Source of the DNA: Thermoproteota archaeon
Lineage (GTDB): Archaea; Korarchaeota; Korarchaeia; Korarchaeales; Korarchaeaceae
Direction: 5' to 3'
Length of the DNA: 14,817 nt
NCBI GenBank assembly: GCA_003661265.1
Contig: QMVU01000003.1
Location: 1-14,817 of the forward strand
A program made the position numbers and the translations under genes. Shown here piece after piece: positions 1 to 6,687 of this stretch (its first letter is position 1; each line of letters begins with the position of its first letter). Under the pieces are notes generated by a model that saw nothing but the letters and a program-made list of their open reading frames with translations, did not search any database and was not told where the DNA came from.

Positions 1-1
1 G

Positions 2-172
2 ATGGCAAAGCCGGCCTTCGTAACCCACGTCCTTCCGGTTTTCAGGGGAGAGGAGGCAACGGACGAGGTAATGGACGGACCAAACTCCATAATATACGAA
101 CAGGCGGAGAACAACCTCTACGCTAAGATGGCAGTTCTCGCTCTTACCATGGCTAAGGAGATACCAATATAG
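2..172 (+). CDS. Ornithine carbamoyltransferase-family protein, C-terminal part (cut by window edge)
   Basis: Frame 2 is open from the window edge to TAG at 170-172, giving the last 56 residues of a larger protein. The segment [15 protein letters not shown] followed by [17 protein letters not shown] matches the conserved C-terminal end of ornithine carbamoyltransferases (RGEEVTDEV...DQAENRLHAQKA), which transfer a carbamoyl group from carbamoyl phosphate to ornithine in arginine synthesis or catabolism. The family signature HCLP reads HVLP here, so the cysteine that lines the ornithine site is replaced. This could mean an altered substrate (a related carbamoyltransferase) or a tolerated variant. 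The ATG at 2-4 is almost certainly internal. It ends one base before the stop codon of the convergent D-aminoacylase pseudogene. Family assignment is firm; substrate is not. Confidence 0.8.
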   Translation: MAKPAFVTHVLPVFRGEEATDEVMDGPNSIIYEQAENNLYAKMAVLALTMAKEIPI

Positions 173-173
173 C

Positions 174-1832
174 CTAAACCCCTTCTTTGTTTTTGACCCT
201 TACCAAGGTAATTGAAGAATTAAGCTGTAATATGCCTGAGGACTTTCCCAGCCAGAGGCCAGTTGGTTTACCTCCTTCAACAACAACTTCCTCGCTTACC
301 AAGACGTACTCTATCCCATCTGGGAACTGCATGGGTTCCATAAATGTGGCCCTATCCAACACCCTCTTTGGATCGAAGACGACGATGTCAGCCCAGAATC
401 CCTCTTTAAGCATACCCCTATCCTTTAATCCTATCCCTTGGGCTGGAAACGAAGTCATCTTCCTAATGGCCTTCCTCTAACCTCAAAACGCCCCACTCCC
501 TCACATACCTGCCTAAGACCCTTGGGTAAGTTCCGAAGCTCCTTGGATGTGGGGGAGCCTGCTCTCCTATCAGACGATCTAATGCAGAGCTGTCGGTTGA
601 TATCATGGAAAGCGGATGTTTAATAACTTCTCTTACGTCCTCCTCCCATATTCTCCTGCTATCCTGATTTCGTCCCTGTACTTGAGGATTAAGTCAAAGA
701 GCGTAGTAAGTTCGCCTTTCCTCTAGATCTAGCGAGATCTATTATTGTTAGACCTATCAACTCCCTGTTTTCGCAGGCTAAGATCACATACTCCAAACCA
801 AACGTCTTTATGGGATTAGTCCAACCAGGAATCCCCCTTTCTACGTCCTCCCTGATTTTCCTCCTTACTTCTGGATCCCTAAGTCTCTCTAAGATTCTCT
901 CAGTTCCTCCCTCCCTTACTCAGGGAGGGAGCCTCGAGCTAAGTCTGCTTATCCCGCGTATGCATAGGAATAGACGTCACAGGTTACGTCAATGCCTTTA
1001 CCCCTTGCTTCCTCAATCATCCTGAGCGTATACCTAACTTTTCCCCAGTTAGGCCTTCCGGTAACCTTATGTTGGCTTATCTGAACCGAAACTTCTGCTT
1101 CCTTTCTATCCTTATCGCCTCTTCTACCGCTTCAACTAGCCTGTAGCTCTCGCTCCTCATGTGTGTGGCATAAATGCCCTTGTGCTTTGAGACCACTTTA
1201 CAGAGCTCAGCTCTATTATCTCCTCTGTATCAGTATATTTTCCTGGAGCATATTCTAATCCTGTAGAAAGTCCAAAAGCCCCCTCTTCCATTGACTCCTC
1301 AACAAAGCCTTCATTTCATCCAATTCATCTTTCGTAGGTGGTCTGTCCTCCACGCCCAAAACACAGCTCCTAACCGTGCTATGCCCAACCAGAAAAGCTA
1401 CGTTCACTCTCACACCTTTCTCCTCAAATCTCCTTAAGAGATCTCCATAACTTCGCCAATCCCATGAATAATGCTTCAGAACCTCCTCGTTTAAGGAGGG
1501 AAAATTCTTCTCTTAAGGACTTGTTCAACGACTTCTGGAGTAGTAGGAGCGAGCGACCATCCGCAGTTACCCACTAATTCGGTGGTTATCCCCTGCACAA
1601 CTAGGTTAGTGGCTCTCTGGTTGGCGAAAAGCGCCATGTCAGAGTGAGAGTGTACGTTTATGAAGCCAGGAGCGACCACGAGCCCCGTTGCATCTATCTC
1701 CACATCACCGGATTCCGCTCCTAGATTCCCAATCTCACTATCTTTCCCTCTGAAATCCCCAGATCCGCTCTAAACCAATGGATTTCCGCTTCCATCTACA
1801 ATAAACTCGTTCCTAATTATTATGTCGATAAT
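174..1832 (-). pseudogene. D-aminoacylase / N-acyl-D-amino-acid deacylase, degraded by many frameshifts
   Basis: Translated piecewise, the minus strand gives almost a complete amidohydrolase of about 550 codons, in order: an N-terminal beta segment (IIIRNEFIVDGSGNP, 1780-1826), the metal-binding HSHSD motif (about 1640-1655) with GITTELVGNCGW after it, WDWRSYGDLLRRFEEKG and NVAFLVGHSTVR (about 1365-1465), EEGAFGLSTGLEYAPG (about 1250), ATHMRSESYRLVEAVEEA (about 1130-1180), VQISQHKVTGRPNWGKVRYT (about 1040), DVYSYA, RGIPGWTNPIKTFGLEY (about 800-850), STDSSALDRLIGEQAPPHPR (about 540-600), and the C-terminal FPAQGIGLKDRGMLKEG with ADIVVFDP (about 370-450). Single-base indels break the frame near 1780, 1728, 1500, 1305, 1210, 1100, 956, 695, 640 and 478. 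A TGA near 918-921 replaces an expected Trp codon after LPP. No normal start codon precedes it: a TAG lies in frame at 1833-1835. Intact homologues hydrolyse N-acyl-D-amino acids or related amides. Neighbouring genes are intact, which argues for real decay rather than poor sequence. Confidence 0.88.
907..931. repeat. Perfect 9-bp inverted repeat inside the pseudogene
   Basis: CTCCCTCCC at 907-915 is the exact reverse complement of GGGAGGGAG at 923-931, with a 7-base loop between. It falls where the pseudogene encodes LPP, the TGA codon and the following REGG, so it is made of ordinary codons (Pro-Pro and Gly-rich) and is probably fortuitous. Confidence 0.4.
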
Positions 1833-1880
1833 CTAGCTTAGCTTGAATGGGAAAAGATTAAAGGATCCCGTTTGGCAGTC

Positions 1881-2504
1881 TCACCAATGAACAAGCTTCT
1901 CCACCATCGATCTATAAGTGAAGTACGCTGGATCTTCGGAGAACTTCCTAGTCCCGATGAAGGAGAGGATCAAAATTAAGGAAGAAGTGCCCGTGTAACT
2001 GAGGTCACCCAACAGGTCACCTAGCGTTACCTGGACGATGATCTCAGCTATCACAGCCGTAGAAAGGACTGGCAACCATTTGGATCCTAGAAGAACGAGC
2101 AAAGACGCTCGTCCCGTTGAAGGAAGGAGCAATAAGACATTAAGCGGCAAGACACGATACCTCCTTTCAAGCATCTTTTTAACCAAAAGAGAGGATAGGA
2201 TCAACGAAACCAAATCGAATAGGGTTATCGTCACCCTAATCTTCCTTTCAACCCCGCAGATCTCATAAAGTTCAGCTCTTACAAGACGGATCAGCTCGTA
2301 CCTAATTATCAGGAAGGAAGATGCGAGGAACCCAACCGATGTAAGGACTGTGAGTAGAGAAACTTCCAAGGTAGCTTCCTTACCTATCGATAAGGGGAGG
2401 GAAGCCAGGTGTAGGAGGAGAAAGGCCAAATGAGATTTGTACCTCCATCCCCTCCCTTCTCCTCTTGAGAAGACCTTACCTATTCCTAAGCCGAAGAAGA
2501 CCAT
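1881..2504 (-). CDS. Multi-pass membrane protein, unrecognised, coupled to the PelF-like glycosyltransferase
   Basis: The 207-residue protein has about five hydrophobic segments (near residues 25-43, 48-68, 93-110, 117-140 and 145-190, the last possibly two helices), separated by basic loops such as RYELIRLVRAELYEICGVERKIR. No catalytic motif is visible and I do not recognise the family. The ATG at 2502-2504 lies inside the end of the upstream glycosyltransferase gene, with a 19-base overlap, so the two are almost certainly one transcript and translationally coupled. It may anchor the cytoplasmic glycosyltransferase at the membrane, as the PelD/PelE membrane proteins do for bacterial PelF. 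That role is inference from position only. It ends at TGA 1881-1883, beyond which only the decayed gene follows. Confidence 0.75.
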   Translation of the reverse strand: MVFFGLGIGKVFSRGEGRGWRYKSHLAFLLLHLASLPLSIGKEATLEVSLLTVLTSVGFLASSFLIIRYELIRLVRAELYEICGVERKIRVTITLFDLVSLILSSLLVKKMLERRYRVLPLNVLLLLPSTGRASLLVLLGSKWLPVLSTAVIAEIIVQVTLGDLLGDLSYTGTSSLILILSFIGTRKFSEDPAYFTYRSMVEKLVHW

Positions 2505-3961
2505 TTCTTTTCCCCCACCAAACTGAGATAAAGGTTTCTGTAACTGTTTATCATCTCCTCCAACTGGAAGTTCGATAGTACTCTCTCCCTAGCGTTCTTT
2601 CCAAGTTTTCTCCTTAGTTCAGCGTCTTTTGCAAGTTTTTCTATGGCTAAAGCAATCTCCTTGGGCTCAGGTCTAACTAGAATTCCTGCATCCCCCAATA
2701 CCTCAGGAACTCCCCCTACATCGGTTCCGATTATGGGAAGACCCGTCGCCATTGCTTCTAGGAGGGCAAAGGGACATCCTTCCGACCTGCTAGGAAGGAC
2801 GAATATGTCTGCCTTGCTAAGCGCCTTCTTAACGTCCGTTGTACCTAGAATCTTGAAATACTTGGAGATCCTCAGTTCTCTGATAAGAGAGAGGATTTCT
2901 TCCATGTATTTCCTGTCGGATATGGGCCCAATTACCTCAAAATTCAGCTTCATACCTGAGCTAAGGACTAAGGCCGCCGCCCTTGCAAGCAAGTCTATTC
3001 CCTTAACCTTGTCAACCCTTGATATCGTTACGACTAGGACCTCCTCACATTCCTCACTATGCGCCTTGGCAGCCTCCACAAAATTTTCCTCAAATCGAGA
3101 CCAGGATTGGGACCGAAAATCCTTCTGGCTCCCACTGCTTCCTACTCTTGACCTTTTTCCGTACCTCGAGGCATCTATGCCATTTCTTATCAGGAGAAGC
3201 TTTTCCCTAGGAACACCTAGCCTAATCTGGTTTCTCATTAGCGATTCCGATACAGAGGCTATGACATCTGCGTAGAGATAATTGGTCTTAACCACCGAAT
3301 TCATGACTTTCCTAAGCAATTCCTTTAACCAAACCTTTTCTTCAGCTCTCTCTAGCCAGATATCCAGTTCTCTCAGAAAGGAACCATGCTCAGTTATTAC
3401 TAGGGGGATTCCCCACTTCACCTTTGCTGCGGACCCTACAAGTCCGGCTAGTCCCGCATTTGCGGAATGAATCAGGTCGAAACCCTTGAGTTCACCGCCA
3501 AGCATGATAGATTCAAGAATTGGGTGAAATATGCGTGCAAGTCCGTAAGCGAACTCGATGAAGCCCTCCTTGAGATCCAGCTCCTCATAAACGTTCTTTG
3601 CCATAAACCAAAACTCTCTAGAACTCAAGAAGGACGTCGGATCTGTCTTAATAGTCGAGCTGACAAGTCTCTCCAATCTAATCCCCTCTCCAAGAAATAA
3701 CTCCTTTAGAGAACTCGCTACGTCTCTGAAAGCCATTGGATTACCCTTGGTCCTCCACTTCCTGCTGAATAGGACGTGAACCTTTACCTCGATTCCTTTA
3801 GGGACCTTAAACATGAAATTCGTTTTCTCACGAGTTGTTATGGTCACTACGGTAAATTCAAAGTCCTTCAACCCCTGAACAAGCTCTTTGACCCATGTGG
3901 AGACGCCTCCAATGTCAACAGGAAAACCTCCTTCCTCGACGATGGCGATCTTCGGGGGCAA
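2486..3961 (-). CDS. GT4 family glycosyltransferase, PelF-like
   Basis: A GT-B fold glycosyltransferase of 491 residues, predicted cytoplasmic, transferring sugar from a nucleotide sugar with retention. The N-terminus (VEEGGFPVDIGGVSTWVKEL, about residues 8-27) is the PelF-type glycine-rich acceptor-domain loop. TEHGSFLRE at 190-198 matches the PelF TEHG motif. The donor domain shows LLLIRNGIDASRY (255-267), SRVDKVKG with donor-contacting Arg315 and Lys residues, VIGPISDRKY (343-352), and the EX7E signature SEGCPFALLEAM with Glu394 and Glu402. A polar Ser/Arg/Glu-rich stretch (about 268-306) separates the two domains and is longer than in the second PelF-like protein of this window. Start is TTG at 3959-3961, supported by AAGGTG eight bases upstream. 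It leads a two-gene operon with the 207-residue membrane protein. It could be a second synthase or a branch-adding enzyme; its donor sugar cannot be read from sequence. Confidence 0.9.
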   Translation of the reverse strand: MPPKIAIVEEGGFPVDIGGVSTWVKELVQGLKDFEFTVVTITTREKTNFMFKVPKGIEVKVHVLFSRKWRTKGNPMAFRDVASSLKELFLGEGIRLERLVSSTIKTDPTSFLSSREFWFMAKNVYEELDLKEGFIEFAYGLARIFHPILESIMLGGELKGFDLIHSANAGLAGLVGSAAKVKWGIPLVITEHGSFLRELDIWLERAEEKVWLKELLRKVMNSVVKTNYLYADVIASVSESLMRNQIRLGVPREKLLLIRNGIDASRYGKRSRVGSSGSQKDFRSQSWSRFEENFVEAAKAHSEECEEVLVVTISRVDKVKGIDLLARAAALVLSSGMKLNFEVIGPISDRKYMEEILSLIRELRISKYFKILGTTDVKKALSKADIFVLPSRSEGCPFALLEAMATGLPIIGTDVGGVPEVLGDAGILVRPEPKEIALAIEKLAKDAELRRKLGKNARERVLSNFQLEEMINSYRNLYLSLVGEKKWSSSA

Positions 3962-4029
3962 AAACGCTACACCTTATGAGCAGGTAGAGGGGGGGAGGAC
4001 ATCATACCCACGGTAGGAAGGCTGAACAG

Positions 4030-4050
4030 TTCACTTTTTAATTTTTTAAG
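4030..4050. promoter_or_regulatory. AT-rich divergent promoter region between glycosyltransferase and KaiC-like gene
   Basis: The 103-base gap between the divergent starts (3961 and 4065) contains one strongly AT-rich block, with TTTTTAA and TTTTTTAA on the plus strand. For the plus-strand gene the block centre is about 26 bases before the GTG at 4065, the usual archaeal TATA-to-start distance, which suggests a leaderless mRNA. Read on the minus strand (TTAAAAAATTAAAAA) it would give a leader of about 50 bases that includes the AAGGTG ribosome site of the glycosyltransferase gene. Shared use is inference. Confidence 0.45.
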
Positions 4051-4064
4051 AACCCTAGCTCGTT

Positions 4065-4772
4065 GTGGGGGAAGAACTGGGGCGAAACGATAGGGTGGCA
4101 ACGGGATTCTCCTCCCTAGATGAGGCAATAGGAGGGGGTTTACCTAGAGGATTTAACGTCCTCTTAGTGGGCCCTCCTATCTCCAGCAAGGAGATCTTCT
4201 CTAAGAAGTTCACGTACACTGGGATCCTACAGGGAGATGCCTGCATATTCACCACTACAAATAGGACAGCTGAGGAGCAGGAGAGGGAATTCTCTGAGCT
4301 TAACATGAGCATAGATGAGGCAAAAAGGGATGGGAGGATCGTGTTCATAGATATGTTCTCCAGAACAATCGGACTTGAGACGGAGGAGCTTCCCTATATA
4401 AGGAGAGCTTCTAGCATAATGGATCTCTCAGGATACAACGTCATAGTAAGAGATCTCTTGAAGGAGTTCTGGATGAGACATAAGCCAGTTAGGTTCGTGT
4501 TTGACACGTTGACAACCCTGTTCACGTACAATAAACCTGAGACCGTTTCCAGATTTTTACATGCCCTTTTTGGAAGGCTTAGGGCAAGCCGGAGCAATGG
4601 CCTGTTTCTCTTCGATAAGGAAACCCACCCACAAGAGGTGGAGCATCTCTTAATAACGCTAGTAGATGGGGTACTTGAGATGAAAAAGGAGGGAGGGGGG
4701 GATTACATTAGGTACCTAGGCAGGAGAGGAGTATCCTTTACTACCGACTGGCTGAAGTATCAGATGGATTGA
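4065..4772 (+). CDS. KaiC/RadA-superfamily protein with degenerate Walker A
   Basis: A single KaiC-like domain of 235 residues. The start of the fold is clear: ATGFSSLDEAIGGGLPRG (12-29) is the usual TGxxxLDxxxxGGxPRG lead-in, followed by LLVGPP. The P-loop that should read GxxxxGKT reads GPPISSKE (36-43): Lys42 is kept but the glycine and the Ser/Thr that holds magnesium are lost. The Walker B strand VRFVFDTLT with Asp147 remains. It may bind nucleotide weakly or act as a non-hydrolysing partner of the KaiC-like proteins encoded on the opposite strand. No Shine-Dalgarno precedes the GTG start, in line with a leaderless transcript. Its 3' end overlaps the convergent membrane-protein gene by 13 bases. 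Members of this superfamily in archaea include signalling and regulatory ATPases such as ArlH and GvpD; the exact role here is unknown. Confidence 0.82.
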   Translation: MGEELGRNDRVATGFSSLDEAIGGGLPRGFNVLLVGPPISSKEIFSKKFTYTGILQGDACIFTTTNRTAEEQEREFSELNMSIDEAKRDGRIVFIDMFSRTIGLETEELPYIRRASSIMDLSGYNVIVRDLLKEFWMRHKPVRFVFDTLTTLFTYNKPETVSRFLHALFGRLRASRSNGLFLFDKETHPQEVEHLLITLVDGVLEMKKEGGGDYIRYLGRRGVSFTTDWLKYQMD

Positions 4773-5110
4773 TCCCTCGTCATCTTCGAGCTTCTGGCCT
4801 TTCCGTAAAGAACTTTGAGAAGGAGCATGAGGCTTACCACCAAAATAACGTAGTATATCAGCGTCCCAAAATGTCCTAGACCTCTCATTCCAAGCGAGAC
4901 CAGAAGCTTTGAAAGGAAGGACAACATTCCGCTCAGAGCCAGTAGAATAAAGGCGATTCTAAACGTTCCATAGCTGAGGAATATATAGCTGGTAGCTGCC
5001 CTGAACCTCCTCTCATCGATTGAAACTCTTAATATGAGCAAGAGCTCTAGGAAAACCGCTAACGACAGGATTATCGCAGGTAAGCCTCCTAAGCTGGGAA
5101 GATACACCAT
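4760..5110 (-). CDS. Small three-helix membrane protein, last gene of the KaiC/GTPase/Roadblock operon
   Basis: About 116 residues with three hydrophobic segments (roughly 8-28, 41-66 and 79-99 from the ATG) and a basic, polar C-terminal tail (KARSSKMTRDQ). I do not recognise the family and see no catalytic motif. The frame can be opened at TTG 5125, but ATG at 5108-5110 is preferred: it sits four bases after the Roadblock gene's TGA and has GGTGAG just upstream inside that gene's end, the same arrangement as the Roadblock start. As the only membrane protein in the switch operon it could tether the Roadblock/GTPase complex to the membrane, or be its target; this is inferred from position. It converges on, and overlaps by 13 bases, the KaiC-like gene at 4065-4772. 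Confidence 0.7.
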   Translation of the reverse strand: MVYLPSLGGLPAIILSLAVFLELLLILRVSIDERRFRAATSYIFLSYGTFRIAFILLALSGMLSFLSKLLVSLGMRGLGHFGTLIYYVILVVSLMLLLKVLYGKARSSKMTRDQSI

Positions 5111-5114
5111 TATC

Positions 5115-5498
5115 TCACCTACCAAGCAATTTCCTTATCTTCTCGCTGGCCTTTTCCATCTCAAGGAGTATTAAACCGAGATTCGCCCTAGGATCGGACA
5201 TCGTGACCAAAAGAGCCTTCTTGCCAGCCCCCATCGCTATTATCTTAGCCTCCCTTCCCTCGACTATTACCCTCTCTGCTACCCCTTTCTTTAGCTCCGA
5301 GAAGGCTGTCTCGGCTGCTCCAACCATAGTAGCGGTCATGGCCGCGAATGTCCTTGAGTCTATGTCGCTGGGCATTTCGCAAGCCATAAGAAGCCCGTTT
5401 CTCGAGACAATAGCAGAAGCATAAACCTCTCCAGTGGCATTAAGGTCCATAAGGACCTTCTTCAACATATCCCTGAGGGTAAGCTTCCCCTCCATCAT
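5115..5498 (-). CDS. Roadblock/LC7 (MglB-like) domain protein
   Basis: A protein of about 127 residues covering one Roadblock/LC7 domain and little else. The sequence has the typical pattern: an amphipathic first helix (LRDMLKKVLMDLNAT), a strand with ASAIVSRNGLLMAC, a central helix with DSRTFAAMTATMVGAAETAF, then strands ERVIVEGREAKIIAMGAGKKALLVTMSD and a final helix LGLILLEMEKASEKIRKLL. Roadblock proteins form dimers that bind small GTPases and often act as their GTPase-activating or scaffold partner (MglB with MglA; CvnB with CvnD in actinobacterial conservons). The GTPase is encoded by the gene directly upstream. An in-frame TTG at 5510 exists, but GGAGG at 5503-5507 together with the upstream stop TGA (5500-5502) points to the ATG at 5496-5498, or the next ATG at 5493-5495. 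Confidence 0.9.
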   Translation of the reverse strand: MMEGKLTLRDMLKKVLMDLNATGEVYASAIVSRNGLLMACEMPSDIDSRTFAAMTATMVGAAETAFSELKKGVAERVIVEGREAKIIAMGAGKKALLVTMSDPRANLGLILLEMEKASEKIRKLLGR

Positions 5499-5499
5499 A

Positions 5500-6672
5500 T
5501 CATCCTCCAAAAATCGTATTTAACAAGATTCTCAAGCCTTCTCTAACTCCCTCACCTGTTGTTGCAACGGTTCCGACGACTGGTACCTCCTCGCCAAAGC
5601 CCAGTTTGGCCCTGACCTCTTCAGGGCTTAATGCATTCGGCAGGTCTTGTTTATTTGCAAACACGATGCAGGGAAGTCCATAGGCCCTGGCTTTCCTCAG
5701 CATTTCTATGGCTCTAGGAAAAGTCTCGGGCTTGGTGCTATCCACAACCAGTATTACAGCTATGGCCTCGCCTCCTAGTTGCTCCAGGATTGGATCAAAC
5801 CTCTGTTGCCCCGTGGTACCGAATAGGTCGGCGTAAAATCCCTCGAACTCCACATGTCCGAAGTCCAGGGCAACTGTCGTGGATTCCCTGTCAACGCTCA
5901 CAGCTCTAGTAGATAAGGCATGAACTACAGAGGTTTTCCCGGCGTGAAACGGCCCAGTAACCAGGATCTTCGGGATGTAGATGCGCACTCCTCCAGGTCT
6001 CATGAGTTTGAAGGGAACTCTCTTGCTCTCGACGACCTCCCCTTCAACCTTCCTTACCGTGAATATGTCCCCTATTATCACATTCCTTTCTATGGAGGTT
6101 AACTCTATCATGTTCTCGAAGAAATCCTCAATCCTCATCCTTATTTGGCTCTCATATCCCCAATCAGCAAATACACAGAGGAGCGAGGCGTCATAGAGGG
6201 TTACGAGCCTGCCCCAATCCTCCAGCTTGTCCAGCACTTCCACCCCGCACTGGTCTAGAGCCGTTGAAAGAGAGTCTATCACTAGAAGAGATCCGCTTTC
6301 ATGCTCTTCTAAGGCCCTAGCCAACACCGAAGTTATTTCCTCTGGGTTTGTTGGGTCAGAAACCGCATATCTTCCCTCCCCTGATAGACCCATGAAGGGG
6401 GTGTAGGCGTCGATGAACGAGAGCCTTCCAATTTCTCTGTACTCCCTCATGTCCCAGCCAAACCTTTCAGCGTCCTCCATGATGGTAAAGATTCTCTTGG
6501 TGTTGGTGAAGTATATCACAGAATCCCCTGACTTCAATCTATGGTGGCAGATGTGGTAAGCGAAGAGGGCACCGTTTATGAAGGGAGTGTGGTAGAGGAC
6601 CGTAGTTGATCCGTCCTCTAGTCCGCCTCTTAACATATCATCAAGGACAGGGATGCCTGTTGACTTCCTCAT
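5500..6672 (-). CDS. Fusion of an inactive-looking KaiC-like domain with a small Ras-like GTPase
   Basis: The 390-residue protein has two parts. Residues 1 to about 225 are a KaiC/RadA-like domain: STGIPVLDDMLRGGLEDG (4-21) is the usual lead-in, and LLVIDSLSTAL (129-139) is a Walker B strand, but the P-loop is erased (YHTPFINGAL at 27-36, with neither the glycines nor the lysine). Residues about 230-390 are a complete small GTPase: G1 GPFHAGKTS (240-248), G2 threonines 265-266 in STTVALDFG, G3 DLFGTTGQQRF (282-292), G4 NKQD (340-343), and G5-like TVATTGEG (368-375). The TTVALDFG and FGTTGQQRF wording fits the COG2229/CvnD-like branch related to MglA and SR-beta. It probably acts as a nucleotide-dependent switch with the Roadblock protein encoded next. 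ATG at 6670-6672 is preceded by GGGAG, 15 bases after the KaiC-like gene's stop. I infer that the KaiC part is a docking or oligomerisation domain. Confidence 0.9.
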   Translation of the reverse strand: MRKSTGIPVLDDMLRGGLEDGSTTVLYHTPFINGALFAYHICHHRLKSGDSVIYFTNTKRIFTIMEDAERFGWDMREYREIGRLSFIDAYTPFMGLSGEGRYAVSDPTNPEEITSVLARALEEHESGSLLVIDSLSTALDQCGVEVLDKLEDWGRLVTLYDASLLCVFADWGYESQIRMRIEDFFENMIELTSIERNVIIGDIFTVRKVEGEVVESKRVPFKLMRPGGVRIYIPKILVTGPFHAGKTSVVHALSTRAVSVDRESTTVALDFGHVEFEGFYADLFGTTGQQRFDPILEQLGGEAIAVILVVDSTKPETFPRAIEMLRKARAYGLPCIVFANKQDLPNALSPEEVRAKLGFGEEVPVVGTVATTGEGVREGLRILLNTIFGG

Positions 6673-6687
6673 CTGTGATAAGCTCCC

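Noticed and set aside
907-931. 9-bp inverted repeat as a transcription terminator or mobile-element end
   Set aside because: It lies within codons of the relic, has no T-run after it, no matching partner and no transposase nearby.
187-1025. Plus-strand open frames over the D-aminoacylase relic
   Set aside because: They are antisense to recognisable D-aminoacylase segments and contain no motif of their own.
1491-1703. Separate small gene for a 70-residue amidohydrolase fragment
   Set aside because: It is only the N-terminal piece of the frameshifted D-aminoacylase; flanking pieces continue the same protein in other frames.
2643-3275. 210-codon open frame on the plus strand opposite the PelF-like glycosyltransferase
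   Set aside because: It is antisense to clear GT4 motifs, is Ser/Pro-rich without family features and lacks a ribosome site. It is a shadow of the minus-strand gene.
5115-5510. TTG at 5510 as start of the Roadblock gene
   Set aside because: The GGAGG at 5503-5507 would lie inside the coding frame; it is well placed for ATG 5498 or 5495 instead.
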